NCBI GenBank assembly: GCA_021613335.1
Contig: JAJTWR010000260.1
Span: 3,238,001 to 3,302,000, forward strand
Source of the DNA: Whitmania pigra
Taxonomy: Eukaryota > Annelida > Clitellata > Hirudinida > Haemopidae
DNA: 64,000 nucleotides
Reading direction: 5' to 3'
The translations under genes were made by a program, and so were the position numbers. Under the pieces are notes generated by a model that saw only the letters and a list, made by a program, of their open reading frames with translations, was not told the origin of the DNA and searched no databases. This document shows, piece by piece, positions 41,681 to 54,481 of the stretch. How positions within the stretch are numbered: the first letter of the stretch is position 1; each line of letters starts with the position of its first letter.

Positions 41681-42922
41681 ATGGCTAAAGTAGAGATTAG
41701 GGTAGATATAAAGAACAGGTTCCTTGCATTTGAGCAAGAAGGCGATGATGACGTTGCCGGAGAACTTCTCTATAAGTTCAATCAAAAGAAGGAAGAGAAA
41801 GCACTGAAGAAGGCCATCAAGGCTGCTGCCAAGGAAAAGTCCAGACCCAAGAAGCCTGATACAATTGAAGTTTCTTCTAAAACTCAGAAAACTAGATCAA
41901 CCGCAGAAGGTGACACAGGTCTTCAAATTGACGAGAGAAAAAAGAAAAAGAAGAAAAAGAAAGTAGAGAGTGTCACTGAGGTGGTCGTTGACGAGGGTCC
42001 CAGAGAAAGAGTTTTTTATCAAGGAGGCAAAGAGTTCACTAGAAAAACAAACTCAACCTTTGCTGCCAAAATGTTGGCTGTAACGAGAGAAGCTGAACAA
42101 AGTGCCAGAAATAACAGACCTTCCAGAGGCAGAGAAGGATTTAGGAGAGATAAAGAAGGGTTTGTTAAACCATCGTATGGCGCCAACGTTGCGGCTACCG
42201 AAGAGGTATCATCGGGTCAATTTGAGGAGGTGCCAAAAAATGATAGGCCTTACATCAGTAGAGGTGGTTATAGGCAAGAAAGAATTGGATTTAATGATCA
42301 GGTTCAACACGGCTCATCCTCAGAAAACGCTGTTGCTGCTGTCGCCGAAGAGGCTTCTTCAAGACATGTTGAAGAAAATTCCAGGAATAGGTATTACAGG
42401 AGCAGAGGAGGTTTTAGTCAAAGAAGAGTTGGATTTAGTGACAAAGAAGGTCCATCCCCCGAGAATGCTGCTACTTCTTTTGCCGAAGAGACTTCATCAA
42501 GTCAATTCGACGAAAAGCCAAGGAGCAGCAGACCTTACATGGGTAGGGGAGAACATAGAAGAAATAGAGGAGGGTTTGATAGACGAAATCTTGAAACCGA
42601 ACCAGAGGTGAAGCAGTACACATTAGATGAATGGAAGGAAATGCAGGCCGAGATCCGAAAGAATTCTTCACTTAATGTTGCTAAAACCAAGGAAGGTGCC
42701 AAAGAAAATGATGAAAAGACAAAGTTAAAAAATGTCGTGAAGCAGGAAAATAATGACACCGGCATTCAGATCAGATTGGGAACATCTAGCTACTATGGTA
42801 GAAGAGGCAGAGGCCGAGGTAGGATGGACAGAATAGACTTCGGGGACGAGAAGAGATCATCGAGAGTGTTTGCCGATGCCCCAAATATCTCGGACGATTC
42901 AAGTTTTCCTCGTCTGAAATAA
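41681..42922 (+). CDS. SERBP1/HABP4-like RG-rich mRNA-binding protein, intronless
   Basis: A 413-residue uninterrupted frame. It resembles the SERBP1/HABP4/Vig family of ribosome- and RNA-associated proteins. The N-terminus has KNRFLAFEQEGDDD, like the family's NRFxxL-acidic start, and a lysine run lies at 87-94. The family core YTLDEWKEMQAEIRK is at 313-327, and a GRRGRGRGR box at 373-381. The C-terminus FADAPNISDDSSFPRLK resembles the DFPSL-type end. Residues 148-299 contain four RG-rich repeats (SRGREGF, SRGGYRQERIGF, SRGGFSQRRVGF, GRGEHRRNRGGF) about 46 residues apart. Absence of introns is unusual among its neighbours and could mean a retrocopy that stayed functional. An AATAAA lies 83 bp after the stop. 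Confidence 0.82.
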   Translation: MAKVEIRVDIKNRFLAFEQEGDDDVAGELLYKFNQKKEEKALKKAIKAAAKEKSRPKKPDTIEVSSKTQKTRSTAEGDTGLQIDERKKKKKKKKVESVTEVVVDEGPRERVFYQGGKEFTRKTNSTFAAKMLAVTREAEQSARNNRPSRGREGFRRDKEGFVKPSYGANVAATEEVSSGQFEEVPKNDRPYISRGGYRQERIGFNDQVQHGSSSENAVAAVAEEASSRHVEENSRNRYYRSRGGFSQRRVGFSDKEGPSPENAATSFAEETSSSQFDEKPRSSRPYMGRGEHRRNRGGFDRRNLETEPEVKQYTLDEWKEMQAEIRKNSSLNVAKTKEGAKENDEKTKLKNVVKQENNDTGIQIRLGTSSYYGRRGRGRGRMDRIDFGDEKRSSRVFADAPNISDDSSFPRLK

Positions 42923-43004
42923 TAAGTACATTTCTACTTTGTATGCCAATGAAGCACCGATTTCTATTTTGTAATTCGTTAATTTTCTGCTTGTTTAGCT
43001 TAAT

Positions 43005-43010
43005 AATAAA
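43005..43010 (+). terminator. Probable polyadenylation signal of the SERBP1-like gene
   Basis: AATAAA lies 83 bp downstream of the stop codon on the coding strand. Confidence 0.55.
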
Positions 43011-45661
43011 ATGTTTATAGTAATCGAAAATCAAATCTGTTTGTCCATCAATTTAAGAAATAGGTCTAAAAGTTTTGTTACAAGATATTTTTAGTTTTCT
43101 CAATGTTTTTTCACACGTAGTTGTAAGCGAAAGTCCAACAATTTTTATTTATTATTCGCATTCCATCAAAGAAAGTCCCGATGGCAATTCTCAATTTTAT
43201 ATGTAAAAAAAAAATTTTATGCACATAGGAAACGCAACATTAAATATTACTTTATACTCATATACTGTACAATCATTCTATATAATTCTGATATAGAATT
43301 ATTAATATATATATATATATTCCCCGAAGAGAATCATTCTGGTCAAAATACCGACTTAGTTAAAGGAACTCTTAACGAACGGCGTTGAAATTTGAAAATT
43401 GAAAATATACAACGACAAGTCAAAAAAGCTTTTTCCATTCGATAGTTTTCTGATAATCGTGTCAAACTCCAAAAAAAGCAATCTTCTAGATCTGCTAATT
43501 ATTTATTTATTTGAACCAAGGGCGGGGAAGACACAACTACTAAAGTTTTTGTCGGAAGTACTAAATTATTGAAATAATTTTTGACACATTCCAGGAATTC
43601 ATGTGTTTCCAAACTGGAGACTTTTCCGATGCTTAAATGACGTTAATATACTCCCTTTACTTATCCGCTTTGAGCGCGTTGCTATATGTAGACTGTCCTC
43701 CCACGGTATCGTCAGCTCCGCCGGAATGATAGTATCCGTCGACGGCGACACGAGCACCAAATCGGACTTCTTGCCACTTTCTATCAGCACCTGGTGTTAG
43801 TGCCTCATCCTTTCCAGGTCGGATGCGATGATGCAGTCGTTTGCTTCTGCAAGAATGTCTCTTCAGTTTGATGTTTAATAATTAAATTAAAAAAACAAAT
43901 AAACAAATGAAATTATTGGTTTATTATAAGTTATTGTTCTTTTCCATATTTCGACTTAACATGTCCATCAAATGGTGGATAAGATGATTAACCTGGCTTC
44001 TGCTGCGTTTACAAATCCAAGCACTTGGTGTCTTGTTGTCAAAAATAAAATAAACAACTTTCACTCGCTTTTCTTAAATACATTTTCGTGTTTAAATTGT
44101 GCTGTTTTTAATGAGCCATTGCAGCTCCATTTCGACGTTACAAAACATTTCGAAACGAATTCTATACACCAGATGTCCTCCCAAATTTAGTAAGTTTTTA
44201 CTTTAAAATCATGAAGATTCCTACATTTTTCACACAAAAATATATCGAAATTTATCCGGTGACAATTAATAATTCTAAATTTTCAAATTGATATTCTAAC
44301 GATAGATTATGAAGGCATTGGAATTCTCGATGTTTCAGTTCTATGTTATTGTTATTCCTTGAATTGTTATTGTTAACAACTTTGGTTCAAACCAATTGTC
44401 TGGCTGTTTTTAATTTGTATGTTTAATATTTTTATTAATTTACAAACATACTTTTATTAATTTATTATTTTTTGCATTATATCTCTATAAATGAATTAAT
44501 TAACTAACTTAACTCGAAATAAAGCCATTCGATATAATCATTAAACAATGTTGTTCATTTAGCTAAAAGTAAATTTTGAAATTCTTTATTTCATCGAATA
44601 AGAATGAAATCGACTCAAAATAAGAGACACACAGCAAGTGTTTAGCTTCAGAACTGAGAAGTCGATGGTTAGAATAACTGATGACAGCACATGACTTGTG
44701 ATGAGGCATGTTTGCAAATTATTTGCAACACGTGATTGCAGACAGAGGAATCAGTAGCAGAGTTAATGGCTTGTTTCCGCTATTTAGTTAAGCGCATCCA
44801 TCCTTTCGATAGCAACACTATTTTCTAACAATTCTGTCGACCATGCGGGCTCTGAAAATTATTTCTTCTGTTCGAAGATTCTGCTTTTTGGAAACATTTT
44901 TTGTTAGAAAATTATTTTAATTAACTCGCATTTTTTTTTAAATTACTGGTTAGCGTCTGTTTGTTAGATTTCAACGTGTTTTAGATGTATTATTTACAAT
45001 TATTAATTTATTCATCGATGAAATGTAGATCTTTAGCGCAATTGTTTATCCATGAAATTTGAATTAACAGCCTCTAAATAGTTTCTAAAAAGTCAAAGTA
45101 CCAATATTCCCCTTTAAGGAGACTCACAAACATCATTTTCAAGCTTTCATTGCTTTCGGTTTGAGTTTACTTTATCAAGTACAGAGGGAAATTTATTGTA
45201 TTCTGTGAAACAGTTAAAGATTAATTAATATTTATTTATAATGTCACAACGTTTTTGTAACGAGCAGTGCCGAGATGCCGCTAAAAATGGATATAAAAAT
45301 AGATTGTTGAACGCTTAATAACGTAATCAGTCACGCCCTATTGATTATTTCCTGCTACAATGTTTAACTGCCAACCTCCCAAATAATCATTTCATTACTT
45401 CTGCGTGGACATTCTAAATGGGGCTGATTAATTTCATCTTGTGTTTATAAACATTCGTATCGATAGTTAAACAATTATCGTGTCCTCCTCTGCTGTGTTT
45501 GTTCGTCGTCTGTCAAGGATCACCTGCTTTCAGACAAATCATGGGAAACAATTTATTGAAACAATCACTTGAACTTATTTTTTTCATTGTTTATCGTCGA
45601 TTAAAATGATTTTATCGAGTAAATAGAATTTATTAATTAAAACAAATTTGCGAAACAATCG
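43011..45661. other. Gene-free interval before FoxG
   Basis: AT-rich, containing the 3' untranslated sides of the SERBP1-like gene and FoxG. A LINE-associated coding relic lies at about 43600-43850 (listed separately). No other gene or RNA was recognised. Confidence 0.45.
43600..43850 (-). mobile_element. Retrotransposon-associated coding relic
   Basis: The minus strand reads AEANDCIIASDLERMRH, a stop, then VLIESGKKSDLVLVSPSTDT and AELTIPWEDSLHIA. The pattern 'DLVLVSP... ELTIPWEDS' is a conserved block seen beside reverse transcriptases in many invertebrate repeats. An internal stop and a later loss of frame show it is dead. Confidence 0.45.
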
Positions 45662-47021
45662 TCAGCACTCGTCGGGTTTAATTCTACCCAGAATTCGATC
45701 AACCGTGAACAGCTTGCTGGAATTTGTAATCTCCACATTGGAGGATGTTTTCAACTCTGCGTGGAAATTTCCCTCCAGAGCCGAATGAAGACCTTCTCGA
45801 ATGACGGGAATTTTGACTTTGAAATCATCGACTTCTAATTGACGCCCACGGTGCTGACGAGAAATGCTGACAACGCCGTGGTTACTCGTGGAACGTGATT
45901 TTAAGAGAGGGGAGACTGACGTGCCGTTGTTGGACGAATGATGTTCGTCCAGGTAATCATCTCCGGTCAGGTAAGGTCTCGAATCGAGGAATCTCTGATC
46001 AACGAGGAGCGGTTTTGCAGTAAAAGTCTGCGGTTTGAGGTGGCCGAAGAATCTCGTGTCTATGCAGCGATTGTTGATGCGATGCTGGTAGAGGAAAGGA
46101 GAGAAGTGACGTTGGCAGTGTTGGAAGTAGTTGTGCTGGTAGTAAGCGTGTTGGAAGAGATTCAGGGGAGGCATGAATGGGTCGTGCTGAGCCATGACGG
46201 CAGCTCTCCTCACGGCCGCCAATCGAGTTCTGACGGCAGCGGCGGAACTGCTGGAACTTCTTCGGCGCAATTTGCCGGTCGTTCCTCCGATGAAAACGTC
46301 GTCTGCCGAAGGATCCAACATCCAGTAGTTGCCCTTGCCGGGATCGTCGTAATGTCTCGGCACTTTGACGAAACATTTGTTGAGACTCAAGTTGTGTCTG
46401 ATGGAGTTCTGCCAACCTTGTTTGTTTTCTCTGTAGTAGGGGAAATGCCTCATGATGAACTCGTAAATTCCGTTCAGAGTCAGTCTCTCGGATGGACTGT
46501 TGCGTATGGCCATCATTATCATGGCGTTGTAGCTGTAAGGAGGCTTCTCTGCTCGGGCGTCCTTCTCTGGGTTTTGAACCTCCTTCTTGTAGCGACATTC
46601 GTCACGAGGGGTTTGACTTTGTTTCTCTGAGATTCAAATGAAGGTTGAATCGGTGAATTAAGAAGTCATCTTTTCATTGTTGACATATCTTTAATTTTTT
46701 AAAATATATAAACAAACCTATTTTGTGTCTAACATGAATGATAGATGATAAACATGTAATTACTGGAATATTTAATATCATTAAATAATCTAAAAGCTCA
46801 ACGATCACTTTAATTAATAATAATAGTTAATAATAATAACATATTGTTCATGTTTTAAATGAAGCACCTGATTGGCTGTCATGGTTTCCCCTTGTTTTAT
46901 CCTCATCTCCGTCATTATCCGGCGATTCTTTGAAATTTCTGTCAATGATTCCTTCATTTTGTTCATCTTTCTGATTGAAATCGAGAACTGACGAAATGTT
47001 GAACGAGTTGATTCTGCTCAT
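45662..47021 (-). CDS. FOXG1: FoxG (brain factor 1) forkhead transcription factor
   Basis: Two exons: 47021-46868 and 46626-45662, giving 372 residues. FoxG is a repressor acting in anterior neural patterning. The forkhead domain begins [15 protein letters not shown] at about 79, has the recognition helix [12 protein letters not shown] at 123-134, and continues into [15 protein letters not shown] at 160-174, a FoxG-diagnostic block. Two Groucho-binding eh1-like motifs are visible: FNISSVL at 7-13 and LFTVDRILG at 357-365. A serine/alanine run follows the forkhead and a Tyr/His/Gln-rich stretch follows that. The intron falls just before the forkhead, with phase 1 kept. The C-terminal half is not alignable with vertebrate FOXG1 by eye. 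Confidence 0.95.
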
Positions 47022-47121
47022 CTTTTCGCAATCAACGTCTCACAAACCCTTTTACGGACTGAAAATAATCGACCTGTCAATCAATTCGCCCGATGGCCAG
47101 AAGTCTGCCAGACTTTCTGCT

Positions 47122-47150
47122 GGGCGTGGCCTGTCAGCACGGGAGCCAAT
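47122..47150 (-). promoter_or_regulatory. GC box and CCAAT box upstream of FoxG
   Basis: GGGCGTGGC (47122-47130, a KLF/Sp-type site) and CCAAT (47146-47150) lie 100-130 bp upstream of the FoxG start codon. They sit in a stretch clearly richer in G and C than the surroundings. Position fits a proximal promoter; function is inferred. Confidence 0.4.
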
Positions 47151-47492
47151 GGCGACAGAGAGCGGATGTGGTGATGCGCAAGAGTGCAATTATTGCAGTG
47201 AAATGGTTTGTGAAATGTTATCACTGAATCGTGGATCACGATGCTAATTGTGGCTGGTAGATTGTTTCCTAATGAATGGACAGACACGAGTTGAGGTGGA
47301 GATAGCATCTCAGCACGATAAACTCCCCTGACAGCGGTTGCAAAACATGTTTTGCCAACAATTCTCAAAGCGTTCAACTTTTATTTCAACAATGCACAAT
47401 CACTGGATCACGCAAATAAATACGTTAAGATATTTTCCATTAAACATAATATTTATCTATTTTATAGTTGAGAATGCGATAACAAAACCGAG

Positions 47493-47500
47493 TATATAAA
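47493..47500 (+). promoter_or_regulatory. TATA-box-like site on the strand opposite FoxG
   Basis: TATATAAA is followed 24 bp later by an ATG opening a 123-codon frame (47525-47896) that I do not recognise. It could mark a divergent transcript. Confidence 0.3.
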
Positions 47501-48153
47501 CGTGGCGACAACGTTTGAAGACGAATGAAGCAAAATAGATGTCAACACGGATCAACGGGAGGGCCGGTCATCGATAAAGTTGCAAATTTAAAACTGTCCC
47601 CGGTCGGTTATGCCCCCGGAATTGGAGATAAAAAATATTCGGTCGGCGGACTATTGCAAGTTGACGTTTTGAGTTTAAACTGCGGTGGGGAAGAAAACAG
47701 CAACATAAATTCGCAACATCGGATGCAAACAACTCGAAGAGTCGGGCTCGCTTGTTTGTTATTGAATAAACAATTTACTTTCGACTGGTTCCCTTGTTTA
47801 CCTCTCGACTTCAGTTTGGCAATAAATTTTCGCGTCTCCTTAAGACTCACTTTGGCCGATCAAACCATTGAACTGCTCCATTTTTTAGGGTGGTGAGTGG
47901 CCGAGTTACGTACACATTGTTATCGTTTTAAATTACGTGTGCTGGCTCGCGATGGAGATGATTATGATGAGGTTTAAAATGTTATGATGTAAAATGATAC
48001 AGGAGTGATATCAAGTTAGTAATTATTTTATTTAATGTTCGATCAATATTACAGGAAATTAAAAATAAAGCGATTGTGGTCAATCACCATTAGCACTATA
48101 AAATTACTTTCACCATCATCCCAGTCACCATCATTGTCGTAATCTTCCTTAAG

Positions 48154-48229
48154 TCGTCATCGTCATCCTCATCATCATCATCATCGTCATCGTCGTCGTC
48201 ATCATCATCATCGTCATCGTCATCATCAT
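48154..48229. repeat. TCA/TCG microsatellite
   Basis: Imperfect run of TCA, TCG and related trinucleotides. Confidence 0.85.
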
Positions 48230-49328
48230 TGTTTGTCACTCTGTCGACAGTATTTCTGTGAATAGGAACTCAACAAGTGCCACACAGATCATGTCTCGTA
48301 ATTTCAAACAAATCTCTTCGCAACTCAAACAACACCCAATAATCGTGTGCACTCCTAGAACAGACCACGTGTACAACAAATAAGTGCAACTTATGCATAA
48401 TCGGCATACAAGAACATAAATGTTAACATGTAATATGTAATATATAAATATATATATACATTATATTATATATAATATATATAAATCATCAGATGTACGA
48501 TATAAAGAGCAATTTAGAAAAAAATAAAATAAAAATATTATAAAATGTATTTAATTGTGATGCATCATAAGAGGCATTTTAGTGACTGTTATGCGATGTG
48601 CAATGTCAGTTAATCGGTTGTTACAATGTTATCTGGTGTCTCTTTATATTAGAACCGCAGCCGTTTCAATTGTTATCAGCGACGATGAATATTACAATTA
48701 GATTTATCATTAATTATAATAAGTTATGCTAATGAGAACAGTCAATATTTTGCTAATTGGACTATTAAGCATTTGTTTATAATCACGTCACAAATTTATC
48801 ATCGACATTGGCAGGTATTACCAACAATGTTAATTAATAATAATATTAGACAATATTTAAGAACGAATATTATCATAAAAATTTATGAATATTCATGAGC
48901 ATTAATGATGGACGAAGACAATAATAAAAAAAAGACAAACTAATAATGATAATAAAAGTAATATAATAAAGTATAAAATAATAATAATTATTATAGTAAT
49001 ATATAATAATATAATAATAATAGTAATATATAATAATATAATAATAATAATAACATTAATAACATTAATAATAATTTAATAAATCATTAGTTTAAAAAAT
49101 GATGAACTTTCAAAGAAATAAGAAACAAATGTTATTATAAGATCAATCCTTCCAGGTAGGCAACCAGGTGAGTCTGACAACAAGCAAACAGGTGCTCGGA
49201 GCTGGACACGTCAAATAGATTTGGAATCCAACAAACACGGATTCTCAATTATCACGTGACCTGGATGTGGAACGCGGAGGTGTTCTTGCTCCTGGGCTGA
49301 TGAAAGACTTTGTGTTTGTTGGGAGCGA

Positions 49329-49520
49329 TCGTCGTCCTAATCATCGTCGTCGTCGTCATCATCGTCGTCGTCATCATCGTCGTCGTCGTCATCATCGTCG
49401 TCGTCGTCATCATCGTCGTCGTCATCATCGTCGTCATCATCGTCGTCATCATCGTCGTCGTCGTCGTCATCATCGTCGTCGTCGTCATCGTCACCGTCTT
49501 GTTATTATCGTCGTCACCAT
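49329..49520. repeat. Higher-order TCG/TCA repeat
   Basis: Runs of two to five TCG units alternate with a TCATCA pair, giving a 9-15-bp higher-order unit repeated about a dozen times. Both strands give long artefactual frames, Arg/His-rich on plus and Thr/Met-rich on minus. Confidence 0.9.
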
Positions 49521-49847
49521 CATTATCATCTATGTTTTTGCTTTGTTTCAATGCATTGTATGAATTTCTTTTGTTTTCATGGTGTCGGGTTATTAAAAAG
49601 TAACAACAATATGAACTTTCAGTCATAATAATAATAACAACAACAACAACAACAACTATATTAATATATGTGATATATATATAATTAATCGAACCATCAT
49701 TTCTTCATATCTCGATCATTTGTTGTTCAATTTGCAGATTGAAATGTTTCAATCATTTACAAAGTCATGGTTACATAAGCTTACATAAACAGTCGATAAC
49801 CGCTTTTGGATGATTTGAAGAGAAGAACTACCTCGATGATGCTGGTC

Positions 49848-49951
49848 GATGATGATGATGATGATTATGATGATGATGATGACATCGTTGGCGATGGCGA
49901 CGATGACGACGACGATGACAATGACGACGATGATGATGATGATGAGGACGA
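49848..49951. repeat. GAT/GAC microsatellite
   Basis: Mixed GAT, GAC and GATGATG units over about 100 bp. Confidence 0.85.
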
Positions 49952-50143
49952 TGCTAACGATCGTGTCTAGGTTGATTTATAATTCCGATAGACATCCAGA
50001 GTCGTACTTTAACCTGTTGAATTGATGGACCACTGGGCTCCATCTTTCAACACAAAATGACGACGTTTGCTGCCCGAGGATGCAAAGAGACCTCAGTTCT
50101 CGGAGTTGTAGATAGACTGAATGAAATTAAATGATAATGATGT

Positions 50144-50372
<229 letters not shown>

Positions 50373-52374
50373 ATCATCATCATCATCATAATCATAATAA
50401 TACTAATAATTTATCATTAATTAACTATTTAATTACTAAAGTTATTATTTGATAACAGCAGCTGGAAAATAATAAATAATAAATAATAAATGAAAATGAG
50501 GAATTATTATTTGTAAGGAATGTAATTGTTAATTCTGCTATTTTATGAGAACCAATTTTACTTTCATAATAATAAAATCCCTTCATTAAAGTGAATAAAT
50601 TAGTTTCGTAATTCATGTCATTATAAACAATATACGTATGTAAGTGTGTAATTCATATATTATGATATATATTATGACATATAGTACATCATCATATATA
50701 TATATATATGGCATACACGAACTGGTTTCATCGTATTTTGTACAACTGCTCCTATTAAACTTGATCTCTTTAAACTCCAAAAACCTGTTTTTATAAAAAA
50801 AAAGTGGAAGCGATTCTTATTTTTGCAACTAATGTCGTAATTCTTCGAGGATTGATTTTCATGTTTCTGACGCAACTTGTAACTGCAAAAAAGTTTGGAG
50901 TTAACTGGAATCTTTAGATATTTTTTTCTTTTTCTCTTCGTTTGACTAATAAAGTGGTGGAATTCCAGTGAAAAGTTTAAAAAACGGATGTATAAATGTG
51001 TTTTATGATGTTTTGGTTCATCTAAATTTGCTGTTCTTGTAACATAACAATATATTGTGGTGCGATGCTAATAAAGGTGCTCAACTTATGAATTGTCCTT
51101 CGATTCATCATTTCCTAATGTGGTCATCCGTGTTCTTCACATCATCTTGTGCAAAGCTGCTGTATTTACAGAAGGAAATTTATCGTATGTTTATGTGACA
51201 ATACAATTTTGCCATAATGATTTTAATCGCTTATTTCAAATAACAATTTTTTTTAATTGATATCACTTTTTAAATTGAATCAATGATGTAGATATTTGTT
51301 ACAAGTATATCAACAAATAAGCATATCATAAAAAGTTTGAAAATCAAAGTATTAAAGATTTGAATTGAATTCAACCTAACACATTATTGTAACTTTTTGA
51401 AACAAATGTAAACTAAATATGCTTAAATCCACTTGCACCAAAAAACTAAACAATTGAAACGCATTTGAAACATGGCTGGAAGGTTTACATCTAATTGATG
51501 CTTGTTAAAACATGTTCCGAGTGCATTGATTTCATCGGTACATTTGATTTTTTGAATTTTTGCAAAGTATTTGGATTTTCAATTAACCACAGCCCGTGTT
51601 TGCCTTTATAATTTTCGTAAGGATAAAAAAATATTCATCATTACTATTATCCGTGGCCATCAACAAATTATTCGGAAGACTATAAGAAAGAAAACAGTAT
51701 TCGATAAAGAGATACAGTAGGACCACATATACAAACGTCAAACGTTTAGTGAATGTGACTTAAGGCATGCATGGAAATATTTAATGCTAGCGTATTGAAC
51801 TATGCTTTACTTAGATAGACAATAACATAAAATAATAAAAACTAAGCAATGTTAATAAATTATGTGCGCCGAATAATATTTTAATCGTTACAATTACAAT
51901 TCTTTGGTAGAATATGTTTTGTTTACATTTTATGCTAAGTTTGGATTTCGATTCTAAATTTATGTGAGAGCAGCTACGATTTCTATTAATCTACATGTTT
52001 AGGAAATTATCATTATGTTAAGGATTCGTAAATGTGTAGTCTTAACATAATTTTTTTTGGCTTTAGATACAGTGCAAGGGAGATCTGTAGTCACAGATAA
52101 GACTGTAACGCTGTAAAAGGACTAGATTTTTATTTTTTTGTTCTTCTAAGAAAGATTATATAACACTTTGTTTGGTTAGTTGACCTATTAAAGAGTTAAT
52201 GAAATGAAAACATTTATAGTATATATCGATATATTGTCTAAGCAATCAAAAGCTTGAAAATATCAATCAATTTTAATAATAATAATAATAATAATATTTA
52301 ATATAGTATTCAATGAAATTTTTTAATTCTTCAATAATTTTAAAAACAATGTTTTTTTGTCAGATATTATTAGG

Positions 52375-54481
52375 ATGTCCAGCATTACAATGGCAGCAGA
52401 CTCAACACAAAGTGAGCAAAAAGTCAAAAAGAAGCAGAGCAAGAGAAAGAAGCACAGGTCCTATTCAACCACAAGCAGCTCGTCGAGCGATGATTCGAAT
52501 GATTTTCCTGTCACGAAGAAACTCAAGAAGAAGGCGAGTGCTGGTTATTTGCAATCATTTTAGTGAACTCATTTATCGTTTCAAATTTTACGATTAGGTT
52601 TGTTAATTGTAAAACATGTTGCGATACTCTTCATTTGATGTTTCACATCACATTTAGTCATACATTTCGGGTTTAAAAGCTTCACGGGTTGCTGTGAAAT
52701 CACCGAAGAATTAAAAAAAAAACGAACTCATCACATTTGACTAACCACAAGTAATGTTTAAGCGTACACTCATCCGATACAACCCCAACAAATCGAGTAA
52801 CAAGCAAATAAAGTTTATTTTTTCGAACATTAAACATTTGCAGGCTTCGAAAGAATCGAAGATGAACAGCTCGGACAGCAACCGGGAGTCAGATTTGGAC
52901 TTGTCGAAGGAACTTCTGACGATATCTGGATACGTCAACGACAAGGAGGCCATGATAGAAAACATGTTTAAAAGCATCAGCTCTAAGAAAATGAAGACCA
53001 TGTTACCTGAGATACTACAGGTGAACAACTTATGTATATTACATGATCATATTGAAATAATTTGTAATAAAGCAGCCCTTATTTATTCATCAACTCATCA
53101 ATTCAATTTGTAACTTGTTCATGACTCTCAGCCACTCTCTTTGAACGAGTTGAAAGCTCTTTGCCTTGAGCAACTTCATGTCATGTCAACAAAACGGATC
53201 AGTAAAATACTTGCAGGTTATTATAAATAATTAACTATTATCATTATTAACTCATCAGTGTTTAATTACTGAGTATATGTTTTTGAACACATTACATTTA
53301 ATGGCATCCATTAAATAAATAATGTTTGAAATAACCTCGGTGACAATATTTTGCTCGAAGGAGACGATCCCGAGACGATTTCATCATCTGCTTCAGAGGA
53401 AGGTTTGTCATTTTTTATTTCAAATGACTCGGAGCTTCCCATCACGTTCTGAGATTTTGATTACTCGACAGGTGAAATGGAAGCAGACGAGCAGTCGAGC
53501 AAAAGGTTCGAACATCACGGGTTTGATGATGATTTTGCAAACGATATTTGAATTTATTTCATTCGTAGGGATGATGGGAAAAGTGAAACAATTCCGAGCA
53601 AACGAGAGGACGTCGAAGAGAAGACAAAAGTCACTGAACTTTGCCGGGTTGTGTAATTAAGCAATTCTTATTATTAATTTTGAACATGTTTGCATAACTT
53701 TAGCAATTGCTTTTAGGATTCTTCCAAAGTCGTGAATAAGGATGGAAATCGAAACAAGCAGCCATCAAAATCACCGAACGATATCCCATTCAACAGAAAC
53801 TCCGAACAAAATGTTGATGATCATTGCACCACGAAGCTTGCGACTAAACTCGGAGGTAAAGAATTTAAAGAATCAGGCACAACTTGCAGAGAAAAAGTTG
53901 ATGATGTCAAGAAAAGTGAAACTAGTTCTAATGTCACGAAGTTCAATCCTGGTAATAATATCAATAATATCCCTACGAATGCAGAAGACAATGCCACAGC
54001 CATGGCAATAAATTATGATCAGAAGAGAAGGATCTTAATTGAAGAGACACAAAAAATCAAGAAAGTTGGTGAAGCTTCCAAAAGTCAGCTCGAAATTCTG
54101 GAGCTGGAGATGAGGGCTCGTGCCATCAAAGCCATGTTGAAAGCTCAAGACGAGCACGACAAACGACTGAAGAGGAAGTCTTGCGAAGCCGAGTTTCGCG
54201 AGAGCCACTTCGACGAAAGGAAGCCGTCCAGAGTCAAGCAGAACGAACGCTCTGAAAAGGGAACCACGCCCCAAAGGAGTCACACGTACTCAGTCGACAA
54301 ACAGTCTTACGACAGGTCCCGTGGAAATGCCTCGTTCGAGGGCAGATCGAATTACTGGGAGAAACGTCCCGACGAGGAGCAGGCCAGGAAGCACTGGGAG
54401 AATCGTGGACATCAGAGGGAGCCGTACAGGCACGACGACAGGAGATACAACGAATGGAGAGATAGATACAGGGAATGGTGA
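52375..54481 (+). CDS. CAAP1: CAAP1, caspase activity and apoptosis inhibitor 1 homologue
   Basis: Seven exons: 52375-52533, 52844-53020, 53132-53216, 53361-53402, 53472-53505, 53569-53647 and 53717-54481, giving 446 residues (human 361). CAAP1 is a nuclear protein reported to restrain caspase activation. The start is lysine/serine-rich. The conserved helical core spans about 80-142 (LLTISGYVNDKEAMIENMF, MLPEILQPLSLNELKALCLE, TKRISKILAG). The second conserved helix is near 317-337 (LEILELEMRARAIKAMLKAQ). The C-terminal 100 residues are R/E/D-rich. Intron 1 uses a GC donor, AAG|GCGAGT; GT sites nearby break the frame. A polypyrimidine-AG upstream of the ATG suggests a 5' untranslated exon. An AATAAA lies at 54724. 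Confidence 0.9.

Noticed and set aside
42102..42611. 169-codon frame inside the SERBP1-like gene
   Set aside because: A +1 frame shadow of the repetitive RG-coding sequence.
45938..46630. 230-codon open frame on the plus strand across FoxG
   Set aside because: It is antisense to the clear forkhead coding exon and resembles nothing.
47525..47896. 123-codon frame as a confirmed gene
   Set aside because: No domain, no splice evidence and ordinary composition; kept only as a finding.
49252..49626. Thr/Met-rich and Arg/His-rich open frames
   Set aside because: Produced by the TCG/TCA repeat; no start context or splice support.
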